Assembly: GCF_000022205.1 (NCBI RefSeq)
Contig: NC_012029.1
Location: 1,240,001-1,304,000, forward strand
DNA length: 64,000 bases
Origin: Halorubrum lacusprofundi ATCC 49239
GTDB lineage: Archaea > Halobacteriota > Halobacteria > Halobacteriales > Haloferacaceae
Reading direction: 5' to 3'
This document shows positions 26,109-34,675 of this stretch, piece by piece. Position 1 is the first letter of the stretch. Every line of letters begins with the position of its first letter. The notes below the pieces were generated by a model that was not told where the DNA came from, ran no database searches, and saw only the letters and a list, made by a program, of their open reading frames with translations. Position numbers and translations under genes: made by a program.

Positions 26109-26242
26109 TGTCGGTCTCTGGGCGCGGTGCGGGAAATCGGTTACGTCGGGTTCGACGCGGAGGCGCTCCGCGTTCGCGCGAATGCGGGTCAGTTCGCGTG
26201 AACCGGCCCGTTTATCCGGAGTCCGCCCGTGGCGGGGCACAT

Positions 26243-26857
26243 ATGAGTGGAACCTCGGTGGCGGCAGAACGGGAGATCGACCGAAACCTCTTCGTCACCG
26301 TCTCGGGGCCGCCGGGCTGCGGCGCGACGACGCTGGTGGAGGGGATCGCGGCCGCACTCGACTGCGGCTACGTCTCCGGCGGCGAGCTGTTCCGCGAGAT
26401 CGCCGCCGAGCGCGACATGAGCCTCTCGCAGTTGATCGCGAAGGCCGGCGAGTCCGAGGAGATCGACCGTGCGCTGGACAAGCGGCTCCGTCGGATCGCC
26501 GAGAAGTGGGGGGCCGCGAACAAGGCCTTCGTCCTCGAATCGCGGCTCGCCGGCTGGATCGCCGGCAACCGCGCCGACATCCGGATCTGGCTCGACGCGC
26601 CCGACGGGGTGCGCGCCGACCGTACCCTCGACCGCGAAGAGATGACCTCGGAGATGCAGGTCCGCGAGGTGATCGAAGAGCAGCGCTACCAGTCGTACTA
26701 CGGGATCGATCTGTCCGACCGCTCCATCTACGATCTGGCGATCAACACCGGTCGCTGGAACACCGAGGCGACGCTGGACCTGGCGCTCACGGCGATCGAG
26801 GGGTACGACGTGGAGTCCGACGAGGGGGCGTTCGACACGCCCGACTTCGAGATCTAG
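26243..26857 (+). CDS. cmk: Cytidylate kinase (archaeal type)
   Basis: Cmk phosphorylates CMP and dCMP. The 204-residue protein has a P-loop VSGPPGCGATTL at about residues 21-32, the lid and substrate region FVLESRLAGWIAG, and DLSDRSIYDLAINT near the C-terminus, the usual end of the fold. GCGATT in place of GSGKTT keeps the loop shape but replaces the Lys with Ala, as in some archaeal Cmk proteins. TTTATCC at 26211-26217 is about 30 bp before ATG 26243, which supports this start over 26198. Confidence 0.88.
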   Translation: MSGTSVAAEREIDRNLFVTVSGPPGCGATTLVEGIAAALDCGYVSGGELFREIAAERDMSLSQLIAKAGESEEIDRALDKRLRRIAEKWGAANKAFVLESRLAGWIAGNRADIRIWLDAPDGVRADRTLDREEMTSEMQVREVIEEQRYQSYYGIDLSDRSIYDLAINTGRWNTEATLDLALTAIEGYDVESDEGAFDTPDFEI

Positions 26858-26894
26858 TCGGGGTGGAGATTCGGCCGGATAAGCCGGCGGCCGC

Positions 26895-27251
26895 TCAGAA
26901 CGTGATGATCTCGTAGTCGTCGTCGACGAGCGAGCGGACGCTCGGGTGTCCGTCGTACTCGTCGAGGGTGACGAGTCCGGAGTCGGCGACGGCGTCTTCG
27001 ACGCCGAACGCGCCGGAACAGTAGTCGCAGACCGCGGCGTCGTCGCGGACCGCCTGATACAGCTCGTGGTAGTCGCTCTCCTCGTCTTCGAGCTCCGGGA
27101 TCCACTGGGTCCCGGCGCCGTCGAAGATGAGTTCGAGTTCGTCGCCCTCGGTCTCGGCGAACTCCTTGGCGGCCTCCAGTCCGTTCGCGAGGCGACCGTA
27201 GTCGGCGTGCGATTCGTTGCCAGCGAGAATCACGATTGCTGCTTTTGCCAT
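26895..27251 (-). CDS. DsrE-family protein
   Basis: The 118-residue protein opens with AKAAIVILAGNESHADYGRL and has the DsrE/F fold: alternating strands and helices with AAVCDYCSGAFGVEDAV. The cysteines in CDYC lie where DsrE-type proteins bind or relay sulfur. Family members act in sulfur transfer or as small peroxiredoxin-like proteins. It stands 83 bp upstream of a flavoprotein disulfide reductase on the same strand, and both fit thiol or sulfur redox chemistry. Confidence 0.85.
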   Translation of the reverse strand: MAKAAIVILAGNESHADYGRLANGLEAAKEFAETEGDELELIFDGAGTQWIPELEDEESDYHELYQAVRDDAAVCDYCSGAFGVEDAVADSGLVTLDEYDGHPSVRSLVDDDYEIITF

Positions 27252-27333
27252 CGTACTCTCTTATAAACGCCCCCCGTACAAAACCCACCCGCGGATGTGT
27301 GTCGCCGACGCCGAGTCGCCATGCGATGACGTG

Positions 27334-28797
27334 TTACGAATGGTGGTGGTGGTCGTGTCCGCCGCCGCCGCGCGAGAACTGCCCGGAGAAGGCACGGTCG
27401 ACGACCTCGGAGAGGGCGGGATGGATGTGGACCGCGTCGCGGATGTCCGCGACGGTCCCCGATCCCGCGGTCATCGCGACGACGACCTCCTCGATCAGGT
27501 TCGACGCCTCGGGGCCGACGATGTGACAGCCCTCGATGTTGCCGTCCAGATCGATGAGGACCTTCACGAACCCCTCGGCGTGCATCGCGCTCCCGCGGGC
27601 CGTCTCGTCGTACGCGTAGGTGCGGGTGGCGTACTCAGCGTCCGACTCCCGGAGATCCTGCTCGCGCGCGCCGACGCCGGCGACCTCGGGCGAGGCGAAC
27701 ACCGCGAACGGCATCGCGCTGTAGTCGACCGGCTCCGGTTCATCGCCGAGCAGGTTCCGGATCACGGCTCTCGCCTCGTGGTTCGCGCTGTGTTTCAGCA
27801 GGTACTCGCCAACCACGTCGCCGAGCGCCCACACGCCCTCGGCGTCCGTTTGCAGGTACTCATCGGTCTCGACGAAGCCGTCCGCGTCGGTTTCCACGCC
27901 CGTCGCGTCGAGGTTCAGCGCGTCCGTGTTCGGGCGGCGACCCGCCGCGACCAGCAGCGCGTCGCCCGCGACGGTCACGTCCTCGGCATCCTCGGGAGCG
28001 CCGACCGTCTCGCCGCCCGCGCGTACCGATTCCGCCTCGGGGTACGGCCGAGCCTCGACGGTCACCTCGCCGCCGGACTCGTCGGCCGCGACGGCCTCGT
28101 ACCCGGAGTACACGTCGAAGCGGTCGGCGTAGCGGTCGGTGAACGCCTCGCCGACCGCCTCGTCCGCCTCGGGGAGGAGGTTCTCGCGCCGGCCGACGAT
28201 CGTCACGTCGCTGCCGAAGGTCCCGAAGAAGTGGCCGAGTTCGGCCGCGATGTACCCGCCGCCGACGATGACGAGGTGGTCCGGCGCCGTCTCCAGCCGG
28301 AGCGCCTCCGTGCTCGTGAGGTAGTCCACGTCCTCGATCCCGTCGATCGGCGGGATCGAGGGGCGCGTGCCGGTGGCGATCAGGACGGTGTCGGCCCGCA
28401 GCGTCGCACCCTCGTCGTCGCCGTCGACGATCTCGACCGTGCGGTCGTCGACGAACCGCCCGGTCCCCGAAAACAGGTCGTGGGCGTCAGAGGACGTGAG
28501 GCCCTTTCGGATCGACTCGGAGCTGCCCGAAACGTCCTCGTTGACCGTCCGGACGATCTCCGCGAAGTCGACGCCGTTCACCTCGGCGTCGATGTCGAAC
28601 TCCCCGGCCCGCTGGACCGTCTTCATCACATCCGCGTGGTACAGGAGCTTCTTCGAGGGAATACAACCGCGGTTGAGACAGGTGCCGCCGAGCCGCCCCT
28701 CCTCGACGATCGCGACCGAGTTCCCCTGCCCGGCCATCGCGTTCGCCACGTCCAGTCCCGATCCCGACCCAATAACGAGGAAGTCGAACTCCTGCAT
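27334..28797 (-). CDS. FAD-dependent disulfide reductase, mycothione / bis-gamma-glutamylcystine reductase type
   Basis: The 487-residue protein has the FAD motif FLVIGSGSGLDVANAMA, the redox disulfide GGTCLNRGCIPSKK (Cys40, Cys45), an NAD(P)H motif VIVGGGYIAAELG and the C-terminal HPALSE His-Glu pair. The overall pattern (GSGSG start, VDFAEIVRTVNEDV) is closer to mycothione reductase than to lipoamide dehydrogenase. In haloarchaea the enzyme of this type reduces bis-gamma-glutamylcystine. The C-terminus ends in a His-rich tail (GGGGHDHHHHS). ATG 28797 is chosen; 28824 is in frame. Lipoamide dehydrogenase remains possible. Confidence 0.8.
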   Translation of the reverse strand: MQEFDFLVIGSGSGLDVANAMAGQGNSVAIVEEGRLGGTCLNRGCIPSKKLLYHADVMKTVQRAGEFDIDAEVNGVDFAEIVRTVNEDVSGSSESIRKGLTSSDAHDLFSGTGRFVDDRTVEIVDGDDEGATLRADTVLIATGTRPSIPPIDGIEDVDYLTSTEALRLETAPDHLVIVGGGYIAAELGHFFGTFGSDVTIVGRRENLLPEADEAVGEAFTDRYADRFDVYSGYEAVAADESGGEVTVEARPYPEAESVRAGGETVGAPEDAEDVTVAGDALLVAAGRRPNTDALNLDATGVETDADGFVETDEYLQTDAEGVWALGDVVGEYLLKHSANHEARAVIRNLLGDEPEPVDYSAMPFAVFASPEVAGVGAREQDLRESDAEYATRTYAYDETARGSAMHAEGFVKVLIDLDGNIEGCHIVGPEASNLIEEVVVAMTAGSGTVADIRDAVHIHPALSEVVDRAFSGQFSRGGGGHDHHHHS

Positions 28798-28919
28798 GGG
28801 CCGAATAACGGGATCCGTCGTCATCAAACTCCGCACTGACGGACGAGACGCACGACCGGGCCGGAGAACGGCTCGCGCGACTCCGGTAGGGCTCCCCACG
28901 ATCGGTGACGCTCAGCGAA

Positions 28920-28990
28920 TGCAAGGTGGAGCCTCCGACCTCAACGAAGCGAACGGCGAAGCCGTGAGCGAGTAGGGCGGGGGAGTTCAC
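28920..28990 (+). mobile_element. Probable relic right end of an IS200/IS605 (tnpB-type) element
   Basis: CCTCAACGAAGCGAACGGCGAAGCCGTGAGCGAG and the terminal GGGCGGGGGAGTTCAC look like the 3' ends of haloarchaeal IS605/IS1341 elements as I remember them, including the ACGGC-GAA-GCCGT hairpin (28953-28965). No transposase frame remains. The last bases supply the stop codon of the beta-propeller gene (28987-28989, minus). Identification is from memory and needs alignment. Confidence 0.4.
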
Positions 28991-30009
28991 ACCACGACCG
29001 ATCCGAACGGGTACGCCGGCGATTTCGCCGTCCAGACGGTCCCTGACTCGACGTCGACGAGAGAGACGCGGTCGTCGTCGTAGTGCGAGATGGCGATTCG
29101 ACCGCCACTCACAGGGGTTGCGACCAGTCCGGGCGCCGACGTCTCGACGACCGCGCCGTCGAGCGACCGAAGTCGCGGGGCGCTCGCGTCAAGCACCCAC
29201 CAGTCGTCGGCGACTTCGAGAACGTCGACAGGGCGGGAGAACCCGTCGTGGACCGCGATCGGATCCAACTCCCGGTCGAACTCGTGGACGACACCGTCGC
29301 CGCGGCCGGGGACGAACACCCGGTCACCGGTCGCGACGAGGTCGTACGGGTCGGCGCCGACCGCGGCCTCGGCGTGGATCGGCTCTTCGACGGAGAGAGA
29401 ACCCGAATTGTCACCGGTCTCGAAGGCGACAACCCGCGCGCCGCGCTGGTCGACCGCGTATCCCCTGTCCCCGTCCGGCGAGAGCGCGACGCCCTGCACC
29501 CGGGCGTCCGGGCCGGCGTCGATCGCGCCGATCCGCTCGTGGCGCTCGGTGTCGACGACGTCGACGACGCCCTCGCGGCGGCTCCCGGAGTAGAGCCGGT
29601 CGCCGTCCGGGGCGACCGCGACCTCGTGCGGCTCCGCGCCGACCGCGACGCGGTCGACGAGCGTCAGGCGCTCGGAGTCGATAACGGCGAGGGCGTCGCC
29701 GGCGGAGCAGGAGACGTACAACTCCCCGTTCGCGGCCGCGAAGTGCGACGGCCCCAACACACCGGTCTCAATCTGGGTCACCTCGCCGCTCGCGTCGACC
29801 GCGGTGACGGCTCGGTCGCCCATGGTCGCGACGACGGTCCGCCCGCGGCACGTCGTCGCGTGGACCGGATGGCTCCCGACCGGGACTTCACCGAGCCGCT
29901 CTCCCGTGTCGAGCGCGAACAGCGCCAGGAGGTCGTCGCCCTCGCAGGGGACCGCGAGAACGCGGTCGGCGGGGGAGGGGGCGTCGCTCTGCTTGTCCCA
30001 CCCGGTCAT
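28987..30009 (-). CDS. YncE/YVTN-like seven-bladed beta-propeller, no signal peptide
   Basis: The 340-residue protein consists of repeating blades of about 42 residues, such as LALFALDTGERLGEVPVGSH and HEVAVAPDGDRLYSGSRREG. This is typical of 40-residue YVTN beta-propellers. There is no Sec or Tat signal, unlike the related lipoprotein two genes upstream, so it should be cytoplasmic. Its ATG overlaps the stop of the rhodanese-like gene (30006-30009). It is the third gene of an operon starting at 32447. A scaffold or binding role is inferred; no active site is evident. Confidence 0.78.
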   Translation of the reverse strand: MTGWDKQSDAPSPADRVLAVPCEGDDLLALFALDTGERLGEVPVGSHPVHATTCRGRTVVATMGDRAVTAVDASGEVTQIETGVLGPSHFAAANGELYVSCSAGDALAVIDSERLTLVDRVAVGAEPHEVAVAPDGDRLYSGSRREGVVDVVDTERHERIGAIDAGPDARVQGVALSPDGDRGYAVDQRGARVVAFETGDNSGSLSVEEPIHAEAAVGADPYDLVATGDRVFVPGRGDGVVHEFDRELDPIAVHDGFSRPVDVLEVADDWWVLDASAPRLRSLDGAVVETSAPGLVATPVSGGRIAISHYDDDRVSLVDVESGTVWTAKSPAYPFGSVVV

Positions 30010-31085
30010 CCCGTACAGGAGAAGTCGCCGCCGTCGTCATCGCCGCCGACGCTTCCCTCCGTCTCGATCACGACGTTCGTCGCCGTCTCGACTGGGTATC
30101 GGCCGCGGTCGCCCTCGACGTTCGCCCACTCGCCGAAGCCGCCGTCGTACAGCCGCACGTCCTCGAAGCCGATCGCCTTCAGCGTCAGCCACGTCGAGGT
30201 CGGGTCCACGTTGTCGTCGCCGTAGACGACGACAGGCTCGCTCCGGTCCAGTTCAGCGTCGACCTCGTACAGCCGGACGAGCCGGCCCGGATCGGTCATC
30301 CGCCGGCCCGCGACGTTGCCGACCCAGTGCACGTCGACCGCGCCCGGGAGGTGGCCGTGTCGGTCGTGGTCGGCGTTGAGGGCGTCAGAACCCGCGGCGG
30401 CGAGGTACGCCTCCGGCACGCGCACGTCGACGAGCCCCGGACCGTCCCCGTTGAACGTCCCGATCCGGTCGGCGAGCCACTCGCGAGTGACCCACGTCGA
30501 CGCCGCGGGGTCCGGCTCGTACTCTGTCGGCGAGACGCGATCTCGCGACCCCGTCCCGAGTCGACCGTTCCAGGCGGAGAGCCCGCCGTTGAGGACGCGG
30601 ATCGACCCCTCGTGGCCGACCGCGGCGAGCGCGAACGCGACGCGAGTGACGCGGGACCCCACGCTCGCGCCGTAGACGAGCACGTCGTCGTCCGGGGTCA
30701 CGCCGATCTCGCCGAACGCGGACGCGATCGCGTCGGTGTCTGGCACGTCTCCCTCCCCGACATCGTCGGTCGCCTCGCGAGCCGTGATCGCGTCGAACGG
30801 CACGCGCCGAGCCCGGTAGATTCGCTGCTCACGAAACCGCTCTGGGTCGCGCGCGTCGAGGACGACGGTGTCTTCGCGGTTGTCGGCGAGCCAGCTCGGC
30901 CCGACGAAATGCGCCACGTTCCCCGACACGTCGTTTCGCGCCGCCACGTCTGCGGGGGTGGTGACACTGAGACAGCCGGCCGTGCTCGCCGCGCCCGCGA
31001 CGGTCGCGCCCGCGGCGGCTCGAAGCAGGCCGCGGCGGGTCGCGTTCTCCGCGTCGCCGTCGGCGTTCGGTGTCTCTCGCGTCAT
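30006..31085 (-). CDS. Tat-exported tandem rhodanese-fold lipoprotein without catalytic cysteine
   Basis: The 359-residue protein has a Tat signal (TRRGLLRAAAGATVAG) and a lipobox Cys38, so it is anchored on the cell surface. Two rhodanese domains follow (about residues 60-180 and 195-335). Thiosulfate sulfurtransferases keep a cysteine in the second domain's active loop; here the loop reads VVVYGDDNVDPTSTW and has none. The only other cysteine is Cys357 in the C-terminal FSCTG. It may bind rather than transfer sulfur, or use the tail cysteine. It sits in an operon between two propeller genes, beside a sulfur permease. Confidence 0.82.
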   Translation of the reverse strand: MTRETPNADGDAENATRRGLLRAAAGATVAGAASTAGCLSVTTPADVAARNDVSGNVAHFVGPSWLADNREDTVVLDARDPERFREQRIYRARRVPFDAITAREATDDVGEGDVPDTDAIASAFGEIGVTPDDDVLVYGASVGSRVTRVAFALAAVGHEGSIRVLNGGLSAWNGRLGTGSRDRVSPTEYEPDPAASTWVTREWLADRIGTFNGDGPGLVDVRVPEAYLAAAGSDALNADHDRHGHLPGAVDVHWVGNVAGRRMTDPGRLVRLYEVDAELDRSEPVVVYGDDNVDPTSTWLTLKAIGFEDVRLYDGGFGEWANVEGDRGRYPVETATNVVIETEGSVGGDDDGGDFSCTG

Positions 31086-32447
31086 CTATCCACAGTAGCA
31101 GTGGTCGTCCATGCACCACGACGCCTCCATCTCACCGAACGTGATCCCGAGCGAGGCGAGCGACGCCTGCACCCGCGACACCGCGTCGCTCTCCGGGCGG
31201 ACGGTACCGGCGGCGGCACCCGTGGGCGCCTCGCCGACCCCGATCGTCTCGACGACCTCGCGGCTCGCGTGGTCGATCACGGCGACCTGGTTGGCGTCTT
31301 GAACCGGGACGTACAGCTTCTCGCGGTTCGGCCCCCACGACGCGGAGATACTGCTTCCGCCTACGTCCAGCGTCGCCTCGTACTCGAAGCTCTTCAAGTC
31401 GATCACACCGACGCCTTCGCCGGGGATGAGGAGGTACGCGGCCTCGTTGTCCGGGGACACCTCGCTCGTGACCGGCGCACCGGGCAGTCCGTCGTCGCGG
31501 GTGATCTTCCCGACCTCCTCGGGGTTCTCGGGGTCGGAGATGTCCCACAGGCTCTCGGAGCCCTCGCGGGGCACCTCGGGGTCGCCGCCGAGCGTCCCCT
31601 CCCCGTTCTCGACGAGGAGGTACTCGCCGTCGAATGCGGCGGTACACATGAACGGGAGGACGTTCCCCTCGGTGACCGGTTCGCCCGAGCCGACGCGCGC
31701 GACCGTCTCGAACGGGTCGACGGTCAACACGCGGATCGCCTCGTCGGCCACGTCGACGACGAACGCGTAGTCGCCGTCGGGCCCGAGCGTCATGTCGCAG
31801 GGGCCGACGTAGCCGGTCTCGATCTGCGCGGTCACCTCGCCGAAGGTGTCGCTGTCGCGGTCGGCGTCGACGCGGAAGATCGCGTGGTTCTCGTCGCCCT
31901 CGGGCTCCATCCCGGTGGTGCCGCCCGAAGCGATCAGCAGGTGGTCGCCGTCGGGAGTCACGTTCGGGTAGTTCGGACCGTAGCCGGTCTCGACGTACGC
32001 GACCTCCTCCAGCGTTCGCTGGTCGATCCCCCGGACGCCGCCGGAGACGTTGAGCCAGAGCACGTCGTGGTCGGCGTCGATCCCGGTGGAGTACTGGTTG
32101 GCTGGAAACGAGGCGGTCGTCCCGAGAAACGCGGAGGTGACCAGCTCGTCCGACTCGGTGTCGATCACGCTGACGGTTCGGTCCCCGTTGTTGAACACGA
32201 ACATCGTCGGCTGGGGGTCGTCTCCGTCGCCTCCCCCACCTCCGCCCCCGGAACAGCCCGCGAGCGCGGTCGTCGCGCCGACGACGCCGGACGTTCGGAG
32301 CAGGCGCCGCCGGTCGATCCCCTCGGCGAAGGGGTTTCGGCGGTCGTCGTTCGCCAGGTCACTCCCCTTCGCGGGACGCGGACCCACCGCCCCCTCCGAG
32401 GGGCGCGAGTCCGCGTCGGTCGTCCCGCAACCGCAGTCGTCGCTCAT
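31086..32447 (-). CDS. Tat-exported YVTN beta-propeller lipoprotein with Cys-rich ends
   Basis: The 453-residue protein starts with MSDDCGCGTTD and has a long cytoplasmic leader. A twin-arginine motif (DRRRLLRTSG) and a lipobox (LAGC, Cys65) follow, then a Gly-rich spacer. The rest is a beta-propeller (FNNGDRTVSVIDTESDELV and similar blades). The C-terminus ends in Cys445, His449, Cys450 and Cys452 (CMDDHCYCG), a likely metal or sulfur site. It is the first gene of the propeller-rhodanese-propeller operon and is divergent from the YeeE/YedE permease gene, 155 bp apart. The substrate is unknown. Confidence 0.78.
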   Translation of the reverse strand: MSDDCGCGTTDADSRPSEGAVGPRPAKGSDLANDDRRNPFAEGIDRRRLLRTSGVVGATTALAGCSGGGGGGGDGDDPQPTMFVFNNGDRTVSVIDTESDELVTSAFLGTTASFPANQYSTGIDADHDVLWLNVSGGVRGIDQRTLEEVAYVETGYGPNYPNVTPDGDHLLIASGGTTGMEPEGDENHAIFRVDADRDSDTFGEVTAQIETGYVGPCDMTLGPDGDYAFVVDVADEAIRVLTVDPFETVARVGSGEPVTEGNVLPFMCTAAFDGEYLLVENGEGTLGGDPEVPREGSESLWDISDPENPEEVGKITRDDGLPGAPVTSEVSPDNEAAYLLIPGEGVGVIDLKSFEYEATLDVGGSSISASWGPNREKLYVPVQDANQVAVIDHASREVVETIGVGEAPTGAAAGTVRPESDAVSRVQASLASLGITFGEMEASWCMDDHCYCG

Positions 32448-32602
32448 ACCCGGGCGACGCGTCTCGCGGCTAAAGGCCCCCCGGACGCCCCGTTCGTTGC
32501 CCCGTGTGTCGCGTAGCGGCGAGTGTTGCGTCTTCCTCCGACCCGAGGGAGCCGTTACCGTCTCCAGCGACGCTTTACGTGCGGGTGCGGTGAGTTCCGG
32601 TA

Positions 32603-33811
32603 ATGTTGCTGTCGCCCGTCGCCTACGTCGGCGTCTCCATCGCGGTCGGGTTGTCCTTCGGAATTCTGCTCCAGAAGGCGCGGTTCTGTTTCGTCAGCGC
32701 CTTCCGCGACTTCGTCGCGTTCAAAGACACCCGCGTGCTGAAGGGGCTGCTCGTCGGGATCGCGGTGATGACCGTGTTCTGGAGCGTGCAAGCGACGTTC
32801 GGCTACTTCCGCGGCTTCTGGACGCCCGCGTGGGGGCTCGGATCGCTGTTCGGCGGGTTCGTCTTCGGGCTCGGGATGACCCTCGCCGGCGGCTGCGCGT
32901 CCGGGACCCTCTACCGCGCGGGACAGGGGTACCTCCAGTTCTGGCTCGTCCTCCTGTTCATGTTCGTCGGCTACGTCCTCTTCGCGTTCGCGTTCCCCGT
33001 GGCCGAGACGTACTACTTCCAGACGCTGAACCCGTTCGAGGGGCAGACGCTGTACCTCTCCCTGCCGTTCTCGCCGGCGGTTATCGGGGTCGGCGCCGTC
33101 GCGCTCGGCACCCTCGCGTACGCGTTCGTGAAGGGTCGCAGTCAGCTCCCCGACGACCCCTCCGGCGGGACCGGCGTGGGGACCGACACCCGCGCACAGG
33201 CGGCGATCGGCGCCTCCCGGACGCTCTCGGCCGTCTCGCTCGGGCTGCGCGGCATCGCCGACGGCACCGTCGAATACGGTCGTGCGCTCGCCAGCGACGA
33301 CCGGCCGGTGACGGTCCGGCTCCGCGACTCGTGGGACGCGCGGACCGCGGGCGTGGCGATGGCGCTCGTCGCGAGCCTCTGGTTCTACGTGCACGGCCAT
33401 TGGGCGATCACCGGCAGCGAGGCGCGCTGGGCCGGCTACCTGTTGGCGGGGGCCGGATTCGACGTGGCGAGCGTCGACTACTGGGGGTCGATCCTGTTCC
33501 GCGACGGCAACATCTCGCTGACCATCGACATGGTGATGATCGCGTCGCTGATCGTCGGCTCGTTCGTCGCCGCGTACGCCTCCGGCGACTTCCGGATCCG
33601 GAAGCCGAAGCTGAACCGGGTTCCGAACTACGCGATCGGCGGGCTCCTGATGGGCGTCGGCTCGCGGCTCGCGGCCGGCTGCAACATCGCGAACCTCTTC
33701 TCGGGGATCGCGCTGCTGTCGGTACACTCCTTCATCGCCGGCGCGGGGATCATCCTCGGCGTCTACGTGATGACCCACTACATGTACCGCGAGGTCGGCT
33801 GCGCGATTTAA
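32603..33811 (+). CDS. YeeE/YedE-family sulfur-compound permease
   Basis: The 402-residue membrane protein is built of two similar halves, as in the YeeE/YedE (TsuA) family that imports thiosulfate or related sulfur or selenium species. Conserved cysteines appear at LQKARFCFVSAFRD, GGCASGTLYRAGQG, GSRLAAGCNIANLFSG and the C-terminal EVGCAI. In TsuA such cysteines line the pathway. A soluble insert lies around residues 175-240. TTTACG at 32574-32579 is about 27 bp before the ATG. The tusA and rhodanese genes lie just downstream on the other strand. Confidence 0.9.
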   Translation: MLLSPVAYVGVSIAVGLSFGILLQKARFCFVSAFRDFVAFKDTRVLKGLLVGIAVMTVFWSVQATFGYFRGFWTPAWGLGSLFGGFVFGLGMTLAGGCASGTLYRAGQGYLQFWLVLLFMFVGYVLFAFAFPVAETYYFQTLNPFEGQTLYLSLPFSPAVIGVGAVALGTLAYAFVKGRSQLPDDPSGGTGVGTDTRAQAAIGASRTLSAVSLGLRGIADGTVEYGRALASDDRPVTVRLRDSWDARTAGVAMALVASLWFYVHGHWAITGSEARWAGYLLAGAGFDVASVDYWGSILFRDGNISLTIDMVMIASLIVGSFVAAYASGDFRIRKPKLNRVPNYAIGGLLMGVGSRLAAGCNIANLFSGIALLSVHSFIAGAGIILGVYVMTHYMYREVGCAI

Positions 33812-33900
33812 ATAGGACTCGCGATCGGGTTCAGATTCGTCGACTGAGACGGTAACACGAGGTGTTCCAGGGCTGTAAGGTTACTTGAAGCACTAGCCAG

Positions 33901-34258
33901 CCACTTATAAACGATTACCGGAAGATCGACGCTGAAGACCTCCAAAGCCCCAGCCGGCGGCAAAGCCGCCGGCGACTGCCCCTTTGAGTCCCACCCCGCA
34001 CCGCACAGCACCGCCGGAAGACGATCCTGCTCGCTTCGCTGCGCGGGCTGCGACTTCCATGCTCCCGCTCGCGTTGCTCGCGGGACCGCAGCCTCACACC
34101 TCCCCAGCCTCGTCGGCCGCCCTCTGCGTTGCTACGGGCGACCGACTCCCTCGCGGGCTCCTCGCGGGCTCCTCGCGGCTGTCGGCCGCTCGGAGGCGCG
34201 CCACCGTACCGCGTCTCACTAATAAACCAGCGTCGACGCCGCTCGACCACTTATAAAC
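33901..34258. repeat. Non-coding MITE-like element bounded by 12-bp direct repeats
   Basis: CCACTTATAAAC occurs at 33901-33912 and again at 34247-34258. Inside, close to each end, lies an inverted pair TCGACGCTG (33926-33934) and CAGCGTCGA (34228-34236). The interior has a perfect hairpin GCCGGCGGC/GCCGCCGGC (33953-33973) and further GC-rich inverted repeats, with no plausible gene. The structure suggests a small mobile or regulatory element between the permease and the rhodanese. The rest of the 33812-34337 gap shows nothing further. Confidence 0.5.
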
Positions 34259-34337
34259 ATCCGGCTCTCAAGGGTTCACAGCATCCCGCTATGAAGCCAC
34301 TCCAAAATGGGTCAGCTGCGAAAAAACCGATCGCCGC

Positions 34338-34673
34338 TCAGGCGTCCGCGGGCGCGCCGGTCTCCAGTTCGAAGTCCCACTCCTCGTAGCCGCCGGCCAT
34401 GCTGGCGACGAGCACGTCCTCTTCGACGCCCTCGTAGCTGCTGATCAACATCGCCGCCTGCTTCGACGACTGGCCGACTGGACACGCACAGACCACGTCG
34501 GTGTCGTCCCACTCGATGTCGGGGACCTGGGAGGGGAGATCGCCCAGCGGGACGTTGATCGCGCCGGGGATGTGGCCCTGCTCGTACTGTGCGGGCGGTC
34601 GCGTGTCGATGACGCGGATGTCGCCCGTCTGGACTCGCTCGTTGACTTCGTCGGGGGTGAGTTCTTCGACCAT
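34338..34673 (-). CDS. Single-domain rhodanese with intact active-site loop
   Basis: The 111-residue protein has the N-terminal EELTPDEVNERV and DTRPPAQYEQGHIPGAINVPL motifs and a C-terminal AGGYEEWDFELETG. The active-site loop is CPVGQSSKQAA, so the persulfide-forming cysteine is present, unlike in the exported rhodanese. It would carry or donate sulfane sulfur in the cytoplasm. It starts 2 bp after the end of the tusA gene on the same strand, which is strong evidence for a joint sulfur-relay role. Confidence 0.92.
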   Translation of the reverse strand: MVEELTPDEVNERVQTGDIRVIDTRPPAQYEQGHIPGAINVPLGDLPSQVPDIEWDDTDVVCACPVGQSSKQAAMLISSYEGVEEDVLVASMAGGYEEWDFELETGAPADA

Positions 34674-34675
34674 GA

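Noticed and set aside
27261-27267. TTATAAA as the DsrE promoter
   Set aside because: It is only about 13 bp from the ATG at 27251, too close for a TATA box at -27. Its role is unclear.
33915-34256. Overlapping short frames inside the MITE-like element
   Set aside because: They are Arg-rich, lack promoters and span inverted repeats. The stretch behaves as non-coding repeat DNA.
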